NCBI RefSeq assembly: GCF_002858715.1
Contig: NZ_PJZH01000013.1
Location: 1-64,000 of the forward strand
Length of the DNA: 64,000 nucleotides
Reading direction: 5' to 3'
Source of the DNA: Chimaeribacter coloradensis
GTDB lineage: Bacteria; Pseudomonadota; Gammaproteobacteria; Enterobacterales; Enterobacteriaceae
Shown: positions 19,855 through 28,854 of the stretch, in pieces
Layout of the letters: every line of letters starts with the position of its first letter
Numbering within the stretch: position 1 is the stretch's first letter
Made by a program: the position numbers and the translations under genes
Notes under the pieces: model-generated
Told to the model about the DNA's origin: nothing
Seen by the model: the letters and a program-made list of their open reading frames with translations, nothing else
Databases searched by the model: none

Positions 19855-22419
19855 ATGAGCAAATTCAGACTCGCTGTCATCGGCAACGGTATGGTCGGGC
19901 ACCGCTTCATCGAAGAACTGATGGACAAGGCGGCACCGGGCCAGTTTGAGATCACCGTGTTTTGTGAGGAGCCGCGCCGCGCCTACGACCGGGTACATCT
20001 CTCCTCTTACTTTTCCCACCATACGGCGGAAGAGCTGTCCCTGGTGCGCGAAGGCTTCTACGAGAAGCACAACGTCCAGGTGCTGGTGGGCGAACGCGCC
20101 ATCACCATTAACCGCCAGGAGAAGGTGATCCACGCCACCAGCGGCCGCACTGTCTGGTATGACAAACTGATCATGGCGACCGGCTCCTACCCGTGGATCC
20201 CGGCGATCCAGGGTGCAGACACGCAGGACTGCTTCGTCTACCGCACCATTGAAGACCTCAACGCCATCGAAGCCTGCGCCCGCCGGAGCAAACGCGGCGC
20301 GGTGGTTGGCGGTGGCCTGCTGGGGCTGGAAGCGGCCGGGGCGCTGAAAAACCTCGGCGTCGAGACGCACGTGGTGGAGTTCGCACCGGTGCTGATGGCC
20401 GAACAGCTCGACCGCATGGGCGGCGAGCAGCTGCGCCAGAAGATCGAGCGCATGGGCGTGCGGGTGCACACCGGCAAAAACACCCAGCTGATCAGCGATC
20501 AGGGCAGTGAGGCGCGCAAAACCATGCAGTTTGCTGACGGCAGCACGCTGGAGGTGGATTTCATCGTCTTCTCTACCGGCATCCGCCCGCAGGACAAACT
20601 GGCGCGCCAGTGCGGCCTCGCCACCGGCAAACGCGGCGGCATCATGATCAACGACAGCTGCCAGAGCAGCGACCCGGACGTTTACGCCATCGGCGAATGC
20701 GCCGCCTGGAACGACCGGGTCTTCGGGCTGGTGGCACCGGGCTACAAAATGGCGCAGGTGGCGGCTGACCACCTGCTGGGGCGTGACAACGCCTTCAACG
20801 GTGCCGACATGAGCGCCAAGCTGAAACTGCTGGGCGTGGATGTCGGCGGCATCGGCGACGCCCACGGCCGTACGCCGGGCGCGCGCAGCTACGTCTACCT
20901 CGACGAGAGCAAAGAGATCTACAAACGGCTGGTGGTGAGTGCCGATAACAGCACCCTGCTCGGCGCGGTGCTGGTGGGCGACACCAGTGACTACGGCAAC
21001 CTGCTGCAACTGGCGCTCAATAAGATCCCGCTGCCGGAGCACCCGGACGCGCTGATCCTGCCGTCTCATGCCGGCAGCGGCAAACCGGCGCTGGGCGTTG
21101 ACTCCCTGCCGGAAACCGCGCAGATCTGCTCCTGTTTCGACGTCTCGAAAGGGGACATCATGCGCGCGGTACAGGGCGGCTGCCACACCGTGGCGGCGAT
21201 CAAAGCCGAGACCAAAGCCGGTACCGGCTGCGGCGGCTGCATCCCGCTGGTGACGCAGGTACTGAACGCCGAGCTGAGCAAACAGGGGATCGAGGTTAAC
21301 CACCACCTGTGTGAACACTTCGCCTATTCACGCCAGGAGCTTTACCACCTGATCCGCGTCGAGGGCATCACCTCCTTTGAGGCGCTGCGCGAGAAATATG
21401 GCCAAGGCTACGGCTGTGAAGTCTGCAAACCCACTGTCGGATCGCTGCTGGCCTCCTGCTGGAATGAGTATGTGCTGGCCCCGCAACATACCCCGTTGCA
21501 GGACAGCAACGACATCTTCCTCGGCAACATCCAGAAAGACGGCACCTACTCGGTGATCCCGCGCTCGCCGGGCGGTGAGATTACCCCGGAAGGGCTGCTG
21601 GCGATTGGCGAGGTGGCGCGCCAATACCACCTCTACACCAAAATCACCGGCTCCCAGCGCATCGCGCTGTTTGGCGCGCAGAAAGATGACCTGCCCGCCA
21701 TCTGGCAGAAACTGATTGAAGCCGGGTTTGAAACCGGTCACGCCTACGCCAAGGCGCTGCGCATGGCGAAAACCTGCGTCGGCAGCACCTGGTGCCGCTT
21801 TGGCGTGGGTGACAGCGTCGGCTTCGGCGTTGAGCTGGAGAACCGCTATAAAGGCATCCGCACCCCGCACAAAATGAAGTTCGGCGTCTCCGGCTGTACC
21901 CGCGAATGCGCCGAAGCGCAGGGCAAAGATGTGGGCATCATCGCCACGGAAAAAGGCTGGAACCTCTATGTCTGCGGCAACGGCGGCATGAAGCCGCGCC
22001 ACGCCGACCTGCTGGCGGCAGATCTCGACCATGACACGCTGGTTCGCTATCTCGACCGCTTCATGATGTTCTACATCCGCACCGCCGATAAATTGCAGCG
22101 TACCTCGCTGTGGCTGGAGAGCCTGGAGGGCGGCATCGCTTACCTGCGCAGCGTCATCATCGATGACAAACTCGGCCTGAGCGACCAGCTGGAGGCCGAA
22201 ATGGCCCGCCTGCGTGAGCGGGTAGTATGCGAATGGCAGGAGACACTGAACCACCCGGAACAGCTGTCGCGCTTTGCGCACTTCATCAACAGCCCGCGGC
22301 GTGACCCGAATGTGCAGGTCGTGCCGGAACGTGACCAGCACCGCCCGGCGCGGCCGGAGGAGCGCATCCCGGTGCGGCTGGTCACCACGTCTGAACCGGA
22401 AATGGAGGTGAACCCATGA
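19855..22419 (+). CDS. nirB: NADH-dependent nitrite reductase, large subunit
   Basis: 854 residues (E. coli 847), colinear throughout. Domains in order: FAD/NADH oxidoreductase (IGNGMVGHRF, VVGGGLLGLEAAG, VYAIGECAAW); a BFD-like [2Fe-2S] region (ICSCFDVSKGD, GTGCGGCIP); and the C-terminal siroheme/[4Fe-4S] domain with TCVGSTWC and SGCTREC. It reduces nitrite to ammonium in the cytoplasm. The stop overlaps the nirD start (ATGA). Confidence 0.97.
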   Translation: MSKFRLAVIGNGMVGHRFIEELMDKAAPGQFEITVFCEEPRRAYDRVHLSSYFSHHTAEELSLVREGFYEKHNVQVLVGERAITINRQEKVIHATSGRTVWYDKLIMATGSYPWIPAIQGADTQDCFVYRTIEDLNAIEACARRSKRGAVVGGGLLGLEAAGALKNLGVETHVVEFAPVLMAEQLDRMGGEQLRQKIERMGVRVHTGKNTQLISDQGSEARKTMQFADGSTLEVDFIVFSTGIRPQDKLARQCGLATGKRGGIMINDSCQSSDPDVYAIGECAAWNDRVFGLVAPGYKMAQVAADHLLGRDNAFNGADMSAKLKLLGVDVGGIGDAHGRTPGARSYVYLDESKEIYKRLVVSADNSTLLGAVLVGDTSDYGNLLQLALNKIPLPEHPDALILPSHAGSGKPALGVDSLPETAQICSCFDVSKGDIMRAVQGGCHTVAAIKAETKAGTGCGGCIPLVTQVLNAELSKQGIEVNHHLCEHFAYSRQELYHLIRVEGITSFEALREKYGQGYGCEVCKPTVGSLLASCWNEYVLAPQHTPLQDSNDIFLGNIQKDGTYSVIPRSPGGEITPEGLLAIGEVARQYHLYTKITGSQRIALFGAQKDDLPAIWQKLIEAGFETGHAYAKALRMAKTCVGSTWCRFGVGDSVGFGVELENRYKGIRTPHKMKFGVSGCTRECAEAQGKDVGIIATEKGWNLYVCGNGGMKPRHADLLAADLDHDTLVRYLDRFMMFYIRTADKLQRTSLWLESLEGGIAYLRSVIIDDKLGLSDQLEAEMARLRERVVCEWQETLNHPEQLSRFAHFINSPRRDPNVQVVPERDQHRPARPEERIPVRLVTTSEPEMEVNP

Positions 22420-22742
22420 GCCAGTGGACAACCGTCTGCCCGTTAGAGGCGATCCTGCCGGCCACCGGCGTCTGTGCGCTGGTCGGCGAACAGCAGATCG
22501 CCCTGTTCCGCCCCTACGCGGATGACCAGCTCTTCGCCCTGAGCAATATCGATCCGTTCGCCCAGGCAAGCGTGCTGTCACGCGGCATTATCGCGGAGCA
22601 CCAGGGCGAGCTGTGGGTCGCCAGCCCGCTGAAAAAACAGCGTTTCCGCCTGCGTGACGGGCGGTGTCTGGAAGATGAGGCGCATTCCGTCACTGCCTGG
22701 CCGGTGCGGGTGCGGGACGGCCTCGTCGAAGTCAGCGCCTGA
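22416..22742 (+). CDS. nirD: Nitrite reductase small subunit
   Basis: 108 residues of the NirD Rieske-like family (WTTVCPLEAILPATGVCALV, ALSNIDPFAQASVLSRGI). As in E. coli NirD, the C-x-H and C-x2-H cluster ligands of true Rieske proteins are missing, so it is structural rather than redox active. It overlaps nirB by four bases. Confidence 0.95.
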   Translation: MSQWTTVCPLEAILPATGVCALVGEQQIALFRPYADDQLFALSNIDPFAQASVLSRGIIAEHQGELWVASPLKKQRFRLRDGRCLEDEAHSVTAWPVRVRDGLVEVSA

Positions 22743-22747
22743 TGAGT

Positions 22748-22771
22748 GGGGGCCGCCCGGCCCCCTTTTTT
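22748..22771 (+). terminator. Terminator-like hairpin between nirD and nirC
   Basis: GGGGGCC-gccc-GGCCCCC is followed by TTTTTT, starting five bases after the nirD stop. It could attenuate transcription into nirC and cysG. Confidence 0.75.
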
Positions 22772-22799
22772 ATCGTTATACCACCTCTGAGACACCATC

Positions 22800-23603
22800 A
22801 TGTTTACCGACACCCTGACGAAATGTGCCGCCAACGCCGCACGCATTGCGCGGCTGGCCAAAGAGACGCCGCTGAGCTTCTGGGTCAGTTCCGCGATGGC
22901 CGGGGCCTATGTGGGCCTGGCGATTATTTTGATTTTTACCCTCGGCAACCTGCTGGACCCGTCGGTACGCCCGCTGGTGATGGGGGCCACCTTCGGCATC
23001 GCGCTGACGCTGGTGATCATCGCCGGCTCTGAGCTGTTCACCGGCCACACCATGTTCCTGACGCTCGGCGTGAAAGCCGGGACAATCCGCCCCGCACAGA
23101 TGTGGGCCATCCTGCCGCAGACCTGGCTGGGCAACCTGCTCGGCTCGGTGTTCGTCGCCCTGCTCTACCACTGGGGCGGCGGCAGTCTGCTGCCGACGGA
23201 ATCGAGCCTGCTGCACACCGCCGCGCTGGCGAAAACCACCGCCCCGGCGATGGTGCTGTTCTTTAAAGGTGCGCTCTGTAACTGGCTGGTCTGCCTGGCG
23301 ATCTGGATGGCGCTGCGCACCGAGGGCGCGGCGAAGTTCATCGCCATCTGGTGGTGTCTGCTGGCCTTTATCGCCTCCGGTTACGAGCACTCGGTGGCAA
23401 ACATGACGCTGTTCGCCCTCTCCTGGTTCGGCCACCACAGCGAGGCGTATACGCTCTCCGGTATCGGCCACAACCTGCTGTGGGTGACGCTCGGCAATAC
23501 CCTCTCCGGCGCGGTGTTTATGGGGCTGGGTTACTGGTACGCCACCCCGCGCGCACAACGCCCGCAACCGGCCACCACTGCTGCCACCCGCCGCATCGCC
23601 TGA
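22800..23603 (+). CDS. nirC: Nitrite channel/transporter NirC (FNT family)
   Basis: A 267-residue formate-nitrite transporter with six membrane segments. FNT landmarks seen are the N-terminal [19 protein letters not shown], the central segment [15 protein letters not shown], and [10 protein letters not shown] with the pore histidine region. It exchanges nitrite across the inner membrane for NirBD. Confidence 0.95.
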   Translation: MFTDTLTKCAANAARIARLAKETPLSFWVSSAMAGAYVGLAIILIFTLGNLLDPSVRPLVMGATFGIALTLVIIAGSELFTGHTMFLTLGVKAGTIRPAQMWAILPQTWLGNLLGSVFVALLYHWGGGSLLPTESSLLHTAALAKTTAPAMVLFFKGALCNWLVCLAIWMALRTEGAAKFIAIWWCLLAFIASGYEHSVANMTLFALSWFGHHSEAYTLSGIGHNLLWVTLGNTLSGAVFMGLGYWYATPRAQRPQPATTAATRRIA

Positions 23604-23613
23604 GGGCCACCCT

Positions 23614-24984
23614 ATGGATTACCTGCCGATTTTCTGCCGGTTACAACAGCGCGCCTGCCTGCTGGTAGGCGGGGGCGAGGTCGCGGAGCGCAAGGCGCGC
23701 CTGCTGATGGAGGCGGGGGCGCAGCTCACCGTCTGCGCCCTGCATTTCACCCCGCAATTTCACCTGTGGGCGGAGCAGCGGGCGCTGACGCTGGCCCCAC
23801 AGCCGTTTGACCCGGCGCTGCTGGCGGATAAGTGGCTGGTGATCGCCGCGACGGATGACCCGGCTGTGAACCAGCAGGTCAGTGACGCCGCCGAGGCGCA
23901 GCGCATCTTCTGCAACATAGTGGATGCACCGCAACAGGCGGGCTTTATCATGCCGTCGATCATCGACCGTTCACCGCTGATGGCGGCGGTCTCCTCCGGC
24001 GGGCGCGCGCCGGTACTGGCGCGGTTACTGCGCGAGAAGCTGGAGGCGCTGCTGCCGCAGCATCTGGGCGACCTGGCGGCGCTGGCAGGCAGTTTGCGTC
24101 AGCGGGTGAAACAGCGCTGGAAAAGCCAGGGCGAGCGGCGGCACTTCTGGGAGAAGCTGTTTGACCACCTGCCGCTGGCGCACGCCGTGGCGGCGCAGGC
24201 GCATGAGCGCACCGCGCAGCTCGTCGAGACCCTGTTCAGTGAGCCGCTGGACCACCACGGCGAAGTGGTGCTGGTGGGCGCGGGGCCGGGCGACGCCGGG
24301 CTGCTGACGCTTAAGGGCTTGCAGCAGCTCCAGCGGGCGGACATCGTGGTTTATGACCGGCTGGTCTCCGATGAGATGATGAACCTGGTGCGGCGCGACG
24401 CAGAGCGCATCTTCGTCGGCAAGCGTGCCGGTTACCACTGTGTGCCGCAGGAGGAGATTAACCAGATCCTGCTGGCGCAGGCGCGGCGCGGCAAACGGGT
24501 GGTGCGGCTGAAAGGCGGCGATCCGTTCATCTTCGGGCGCGGCGGCGAGGAGCTGGAGACCCTCTGCGACACCGGCATCCCCTTCTCGGTGGTGCCCGGC
24601 ATCACTGCTGCGTCCGGCTGCGCGGCCTACAGCGGCATCCCGCTCACCCACCGCGACTACGCGCAGAGCGTGCGGCTGGTCACTGGCCACCTGAAAAAAG
24701 AGGGCGAGCCGGACTGGGCGACGCTGGCCGCCGGGCAGCAGACGCTGGTGTTTTATATGGGGTTGTCACAGGCCCCGGCGATCCAGCAGCAGCTGATGGC
24801 GCACGGCATGCGCGGCACGATGCCGGTGGCGCTGGTGGAGAACGGCACCTCAGTGAAACAAAAGGTGGTCAGCGGTGAGCTGCGCGATCTGGCGGCGCTG
24901 GCGCAGCAGGTCAGCAGCCCGAGCCTGATCATCGTCGGCCGGGTGGTGGCGCTGCGTGAGCGGCTGAACTGGTTCCTTCCCTGA
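23614..24984 (+). CDS. cysG: Siroheme synthase CysG (trifunctional)
   Basis: 456 residues (E. coli 457). The N-terminal half is the NAD-dependent dehydrogenase/ferrochelatase domain ([43 protein letters not shown]). The C-terminal half is the SAM uroporphyrinogen III methyltransferase ([54 protein letters not shown]). It makes the siroheme needed by NirB. Ten bp separate it from nirC. Confidence 0.97.
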   Translation: MDYLPIFCRLQQRACLLVGGGEVAERKARLLMEAGAQLTVCALHFTPQFHLWAEQRALTLAPQPFDPALLADKWLVIAATDDPAVNQQVSDAAEAQRIFCNIVDAPQQAGFIMPSIIDRSPLMAAVSSGGRAPVLARLLREKLEALLPQHLGDLAALAGSLRQRVKQRWKSQGERRHFWEKLFDHLPLAHAVAAQAHERTAQLVETLFSEPLDHHGEVVLVGAGPGDAGLLTLKGLQQLQRADIVVYDRLVSDEMMNLVRRDAERIFVGKRAGYHCVPQEEINQILLAQARRGKRVVRLKGGDPFIFGRGGEELETLCDTGIPFSVVPGITAASGCAAYSGIPLTHRDYAQSVRLVTGHLKKEGEPDWATLAAGQQTLVFYMGLSQAPAIQQQLMAHGMRGTMPVALVENGTSVKQKVVSGELRDLAALAQQVSSPSLIIVGRVVALRERLNWFLP

Positions 24985-25000
24985 GCGGGAAACGCCCATA

Positions 25001-25026
25001 AAAAAAGCGCCTTGCGGCGCTTTTTT
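25001..25026. terminator. Bidirectional terminator between cysG and yggL
   Basis: AAAAAAGCGCC-ttgc-GGCGCTTTTTT serves both converging units. Confidence 0.88.
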
Positions 25027-25038
25027 GCAGGCGGGAAC

Positions 25039-25365
25039 TTATTCCCACCAGATGTCGAACAGCTCACTGACCACCACGTCGGTCATGTTGTGCTGCTCCA
25101 GCCAGCTTTTCACCCGCTGGCGGTGTTCGTCGGTGCAGTGGCCGATCTTCTGCAGGCATACCAGCCCTTCCCACTGCAGGTAGCCGCCACCGTCAAAGGC
25201 CAGGCCGTTCGGCTCAATCACTTCATTGATGAAGGTGTCGAGAGTGGCATCGATGGTTTCAACCGGGGTCTCGTCCGGGAACGTCCATTTCACCGAGAAG
25301 CCCAGCTCCTGGAACTCGTCGATATGTAACTTTTTGCGCAAACGGCGGCTGCGTTGTGTGGCCAT
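25039..25365 (-). CDS. yggL: YggL family 50S ribosome-binding protein
   Basis: 108 residues, same length as E. coli YggL, from RSRRLRKKLHIDEFQELGFSV to ELFDIWWE. This is the former DUF469 family; E. coli YggL has been reported to bind the 50S subunit. The start overlaps the trmB stop by one base, so the two genes are translationally coupled. Confidence 0.93.
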   Translation of the reverse strand: MATQRSRRLRKKLHIDEFQELGFSVKWTFPDETPVETIDATLDTFINEVIEPNGLAFDGGGYLQWEGLVCLQKIGHCTDEHRQRVKSWLEQHNMTDVVVSELFDIWWE

Positions 25366-26084
25366 TACTTTGTCCTCTCAAACATAAGATCCCATACGCC
25401 GTGGCCGAGACGGTGGCCACGCGCTTCGAATTTGGTCAGCGGGCGCGACTCCGGGCGCGGGACGTAGTCACCGCTTTCGGAGACGTTCTTATAACCGGCG
25501 ATCTGGTTCATCACGTCCAGCATATGCTCCGCGTAGGCTTCCCAGTCGGTCGCCATGTGGAACACGCCGCCCCGCTTCAGCTTGCGCAGCACCAGGTCAG
25601 CAAAGGGCACCTGCACGATGCGGCGCTTGTTGTGGCGCGCCTTGTGCCACGGGTCCGGGAAGAAGAGCTGCACCATGGTCAGCGAGTTATCCGGGATCAT
25701 ATTCTCCAGCACTTCCACCGCGTCATGGCACATCACGCGCAGGTTGCTGACCCCGGCTTCGTGGGCAGTGCCGAGGCAGGCCCCGACGCCCGGCGTGTGC
25801 ACTTCAATGCCGAGGAAGTTCTGGTGCGGGTTGGTCTGTGCCATGGTGACCAGCGAGGCCCCCATGCCGAAGCCAATCTCCAGCACCGTGGGCGCTTCGC
25901 GGCCAAACAGCGTCTCCAGGCTGATCGGCGACGTCTGGTACTCCACGCCCATTACCGGCCAGAAGTTATCCAGCGCAAATTGCTGCCCTTTGGTCAGGCG
26001 GCCCTGGCGGCGGACAAAGCTGCGGATGCGGCGCAGCGGGCGGCCGTTTTCATCGAATTCCGGCGAGATGACGTCATTAATCAT
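25365..26084 (-). CDS. trmB: tRNA (guanine46-N7)-methyltransferase
   Basis: 239 residues from ATG 26084, matching E. coli TrmB in length and start ([23 protein letters not shown]). SAM-binding motif [12 protein letters not shown] and the substrate region [19 protein letters not shown] are intact. It forms m7G46 in tRNA. The frame is open to 26126, but the extra residues are not conserved. Divergent from mutY. Confidence 0.95.
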   Translation of the reverse strand: MINDVISPEFDENGRPLRRIRSFVRRQGRLTKGQQFALDNFWPVMGVEYQTSPISLETLFGREAPTVLEIGFGMGASLVTMAQTNPHQNFLGIEVHTPGVGACLGTAHEAGVSNLRVMCHDAVEVLENMIPDNSLTMVQLFFPDPWHKARHNKRRIVQVPFADLVLRKLKRGGVFHMATDWEAYAEHMLDVMNQIAGYKNVSESGDYVPRPESRPLTKFEARGHRLGHGVWDLMFERTK

Positions 26085-26261
26085 AGTGCGTTTCGTCTGT
26101 TTGGCGGTGAATAAGGAAAGGCGCATTATCCAAAGATACCCTGCTTTAGCAAGCGCCGCGTTGTATTGGGGCCGTTTAGCCGGAAAGTTCCGGTTTACTC
26201 AGGCTGGGGACTGTGCTGGAATCGCAGGCTACTCTTTTTCTGATAACAACCGAACCCGCCT

Positions 26262-27356
26262 ATGATGGAAGCGCAACAATTCGCGCACCTGGTGCTTGAC
26301 TGGTACCAACGCTGCGGCCGCAAAACCCTGCCGTGGCAGCTTGAGAAAACCCCCTACAAAGTATGGCTCTCTGAAGTGATGTTGCAACAGACCCAGGTTG
26401 CCACCGTGATCCCCTATTTTGAGCGCTTTATGGCCCGCTTCCCGGATGTGCAGGCGCTGGCCGCCGCGCCGCTGGATGAGGTGCTGCACCTCTGGACGGG
26501 GCTGGGCTACTACGCCCGCGCGCGTAACCTGCATAAGGCGGCGCAGAAAGTAGTGGCGGAGCATGGCGGCGTCTTCCCGACGACGTTTGACGCAGTGGCA
26601 GACCTGCCCGGCGTCGGGCGCTCCACTGCCGGGGCGGTGTTGTCCCTCTCCCTGGGCCAGCACCACCCGATCCTCGACGGCAACGTCAAGCGGGTGCTGG
26701 CGCGCTGCTACGCCGTGTCCGGCTGGCCGGGTGAGAAAAAAGTCGAAAACCGCCTGTGGCAACTCAGTGAACAGGTGACCCCAGCCGACGGCGTGCAGCA
26801 GTTCAACCAGGCGATGATGGACCTCGGCGCGATGGTTTGCACCCGCTCAAAACCCAAATGCGAACTCTGCCCGCTGAACCGCGGCTGTGAGGCCTACGCC
26901 CACCACAGCTGGGCGGAGTACCCCGGCAAGAAGCCGAAGAAAGTGCTGCCGGTGCGCACCGGCTGGATGGCGCTGGTTGAGCACCAGGGCAGCGTCTGGC
27001 TGGAGAAGCGCCCGCCCTCCGGGCTGTGGGGCGGCCTCTACGGCTTCCCGCAGTTTGAGGATGAGGCCGCGCTGGGTGCCTGGCTTACCGGGCACGGTTT
27101 ACAGGGCGCGCCGCGCGAGCAGCTGATCGCCTTTCGCCATACATTCAGCCACTTCCACCTGGATATTGTGCCGGTGCAGATAAGCAGCCCATCGGCACCG
27201 GGCGGCATGGATGCCGGCTCCGGTCTCTGGTATAACTTAGCGCGGCCGCCGTCGGTCGGGCTGGCCGCCCCGGTGGAGCGCCTGCTGGCCCAGTTGGCCC
27301 GGCACGTTCCCACACAGCAACCCCTATTCGGCCATCGCGCCGCGGATGAGGAATAA
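26262..27356 (+). CDS. mutY: Adenine DNA glycosylase MutY
   Basis: 364 residues (E. coli 350). It removes adenine mispaired with 8-oxoguanine. The catalytic segment [10 protein letters not shown], helix-hairpin-helix [19 protein letters not shown] with the aspartate in [10 protein letters not shown], and the iron-sulfur ligands C-x6-C-x2-C-x5-C ([17 protein letters not shown]) are present. The C-terminal NUDIX-like domain includes [17 protein letters not shown] tandem ATG at 26265 may be the real start, giving [13 protein letters not shown]. Followed by yggX after 2 bp. Confidence 0.96.
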   Translation: MMEAQQFAHLVLDWYQRCGRKTLPWQLEKTPYKVWLSEVMLQQTQVATVIPYFERFMARFPDVQALAAAPLDEVLHLWTGLGYYARARNLHKAAQKVVAEHGGVFPTTFDAVADLPGVGRSTAGAVLSLSLGQHHPILDGNVKRVLARCYAVSGWPGEKKVENRLWQLSEQVTPADGVQQFNQAMMDLGAMVCTRSKPKCELCPLNRGCEAYAHHSWAEYPGKKPKKVLPVRTGWMALVEHQGSVWLEKRPPSGLWGGLYGFPQFEDEAALGAWLTGHGLQGAPREQLIAFRHTFSHFHLDIVPVQISSPSAPGGMDAGSGLWYNLARPPSVGLAAPVERLLAQLARHVPTQQPLFGHRAADEE

Positions 27357-27358
27357 GC

Positions 27359-27631
27359 ATGAGCAGAACCATCTATTGCACCTTTTTACAACGCGATGCC
27401 GAAGGGCAGGATTTCCAGCTCTACCCGGGTGAACTGGGCAAGCGCATCTATAACGAAATTTCCAAAGAGGCCTGGTCGCAGTGGCTGACCAAGCAGACCA
27501 TGCTGATTAACGAGAAAAAACTCAGCATGATGAATGTGGCTGACCGCAAATTGCTGGAGCAGGAGATGGTGAAATTCCTGTTCGAAGGGCATGACGTCCA
27601 CATTGAAGGCTATACGCCACCGGGCGAGTAA
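27359..27631 (+). CDS. yggX: YggX iron-trafficking/oxidative-protection protein
   Basis: 90 residues (E. coli 91), starting [23 protein letters not shown] with the single conserved cysteine at residue 7. YggX protects iron-sulfur proteins from oxidative damage. Its placement next to mutY, itself an iron-sulfur repair enzyme, is conserved in the order. Confidence 0.95.
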   Translation: MSRTIYCTFLQRDAEGQDFQLYPGELGKRIYNEISKEAWSQWLTKQTMLINEKKLSMMNVADRKLLEQEMVKFLFEGHDVHIEGYTPPGE

Positions 27632-27697
27632 CGCCGGGGCAGACCTTTTTCGGGGCTGGATTGGCCCTGCTTCTTTCATCACGACACGGCATTTAAG

Positions 27698-28780
27698 ATG
27701 AAGAAAATGTTAGCGCTGCTGGTCATTGCGCCTTTGCTGGTTTCCTGTTCCAGCGACAAGAAAAGCGATGCGTTTAGCGAAGCCTTTGTAAAAGATACCA
27801 ACGGGTTCGATATTCTGATGGGGCAGTTTGCCAATAACATCGAGAATATCTGGGGGATGAACGAAGTCCTGATTGCCGGGCCGAAGGACTACGTTAAATA
27901 TTCGGATCAGTACCAGACCCGCAGCCACATCAACTTTGACAGCGGTACCATCACCATTGAGACCATCGCCGGCACCGATCCGGCGGCGCACCTGCGCCAG
28001 GCGATCATCACCACGCTGCTGATCGGTGAAGACCCGGACGGCGTGGATCTCTACTCCGACGCCAACGACATCCAGATCAGCAAAGAGCCACTGCTCTACG
28101 GCCAGGTACTGGACAACAACGGCGAGCCGATCCGCTGGGAGTGGCGCGCCGCGCACTTTGCCGACTACCTGTTGCAGACCCGTTTGCAGAAACGCGAATC
28201 GGGCCTGCATGTGATCTACTCGGTCACCATCCAGCTGGTGCCGAACCACCTCGATAAACGTGCCCACAAATACCTGCCGATGGTGCGTAAAGCCGCGGCG
28301 AAGTATGGCGTGGACTCGTCGCTGATCCTGGCGATCATGCAGACCGAATCGAGCTTCAACCCCTACGCCGTGAGTAACTCCGACGCGCTGGGGCTGATGC
28401 AGGTGGTGCAGCACTCCGCCGGCGTGGACGTGTTTAAAATGCAGGGCAAATGGGGCAAACCGAGCCGTAACTACCTGTTTGACCCGGAGAACAACATCGA
28501 CACCGGCACCGCCTACCTGTCGATTTTGCAGAACAGCTACCTGGGCGGCATCAGCAACCCGACCTCACGCCGTTACGCGGTGATCACCGCCTACAACGGC
28601 GGCGCAGGCAGCGTGCTGCGCGTCTTCTCCAGCGACAAGGCGCGGGCGTTCAACATCATCAACAGCATGGCACCGGGCGATGTCTACACCACCCTGACCA
28701 CCAAACACCCGTCGGGCGAATCGCGCCGTTACCTTTACAAGGTCAACACCGCGCAGAAGAGCTACCGTCGCGGCGGCTAA
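27698..28780 (+). CDS. mltC: Membrane-bound lytic murein transglycosylase C
   Basis: 360 residues (E. coli 359). A lipoprotein with lipobox LVSC, Cys17 lipidated. The C-terminal SLT-like domain shows the catalytic glutamate in [27 protein letters not shown] and the segment [13 protein letters not shown]. It cleaves peptidoglycan glycan strands to 1,6-anhydro products at the outer membrane. Confidence 0.96.
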   Translation: MKKMLALLVIAPLLVSCSSDKKSDAFSEAFVKDTNGFDILMGQFANNIENIWGMNEVLIAGPKDYVKYSDQYQTRSHINFDSGTITIETIAGTDPAAHLRQAIITTLLIGEDPDGVDLYSDANDIQISKEPLLYGQVLDNNGEPIRWEWRAAHFADYLLQTRLQKRESGLHVIYSVTIQLVPNHLDKRAHKYLPMVRKAAAKYGVDSSLILAIMQTESSFNPYAVSNSDALGLMQVVQHSAGVDVFKMQGKWGKPSRNYLFDPENNIDTGTAYLSILQNSYLGGISNPTSRRYAVITAYNGGAGSVLRVFSSDKARAFNIINSMAPGDVYTTLTTKHPSGESRRYLYKVNTAQKSYRRGG

Positions 28781-28811
28781 AAAGCGGTGTTGTGATAAAA
28801 ACTGACCCGAT

Positions 28812-28838
28812 AAAAAACCCGCCTCGGCGGGTTTTTTT
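28812..28838. terminator. Bidirectional terminator between mltC and speC
   Basis: AAAAAACCCGCC-tc-GGCGGGTTTTTTT works for both converging genes. E. coli has nupG at this spot; no such gene is present here. Confidence 0.9.
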
Positions 28839-28854
28839 ATTGTCAGCAGAGAGA

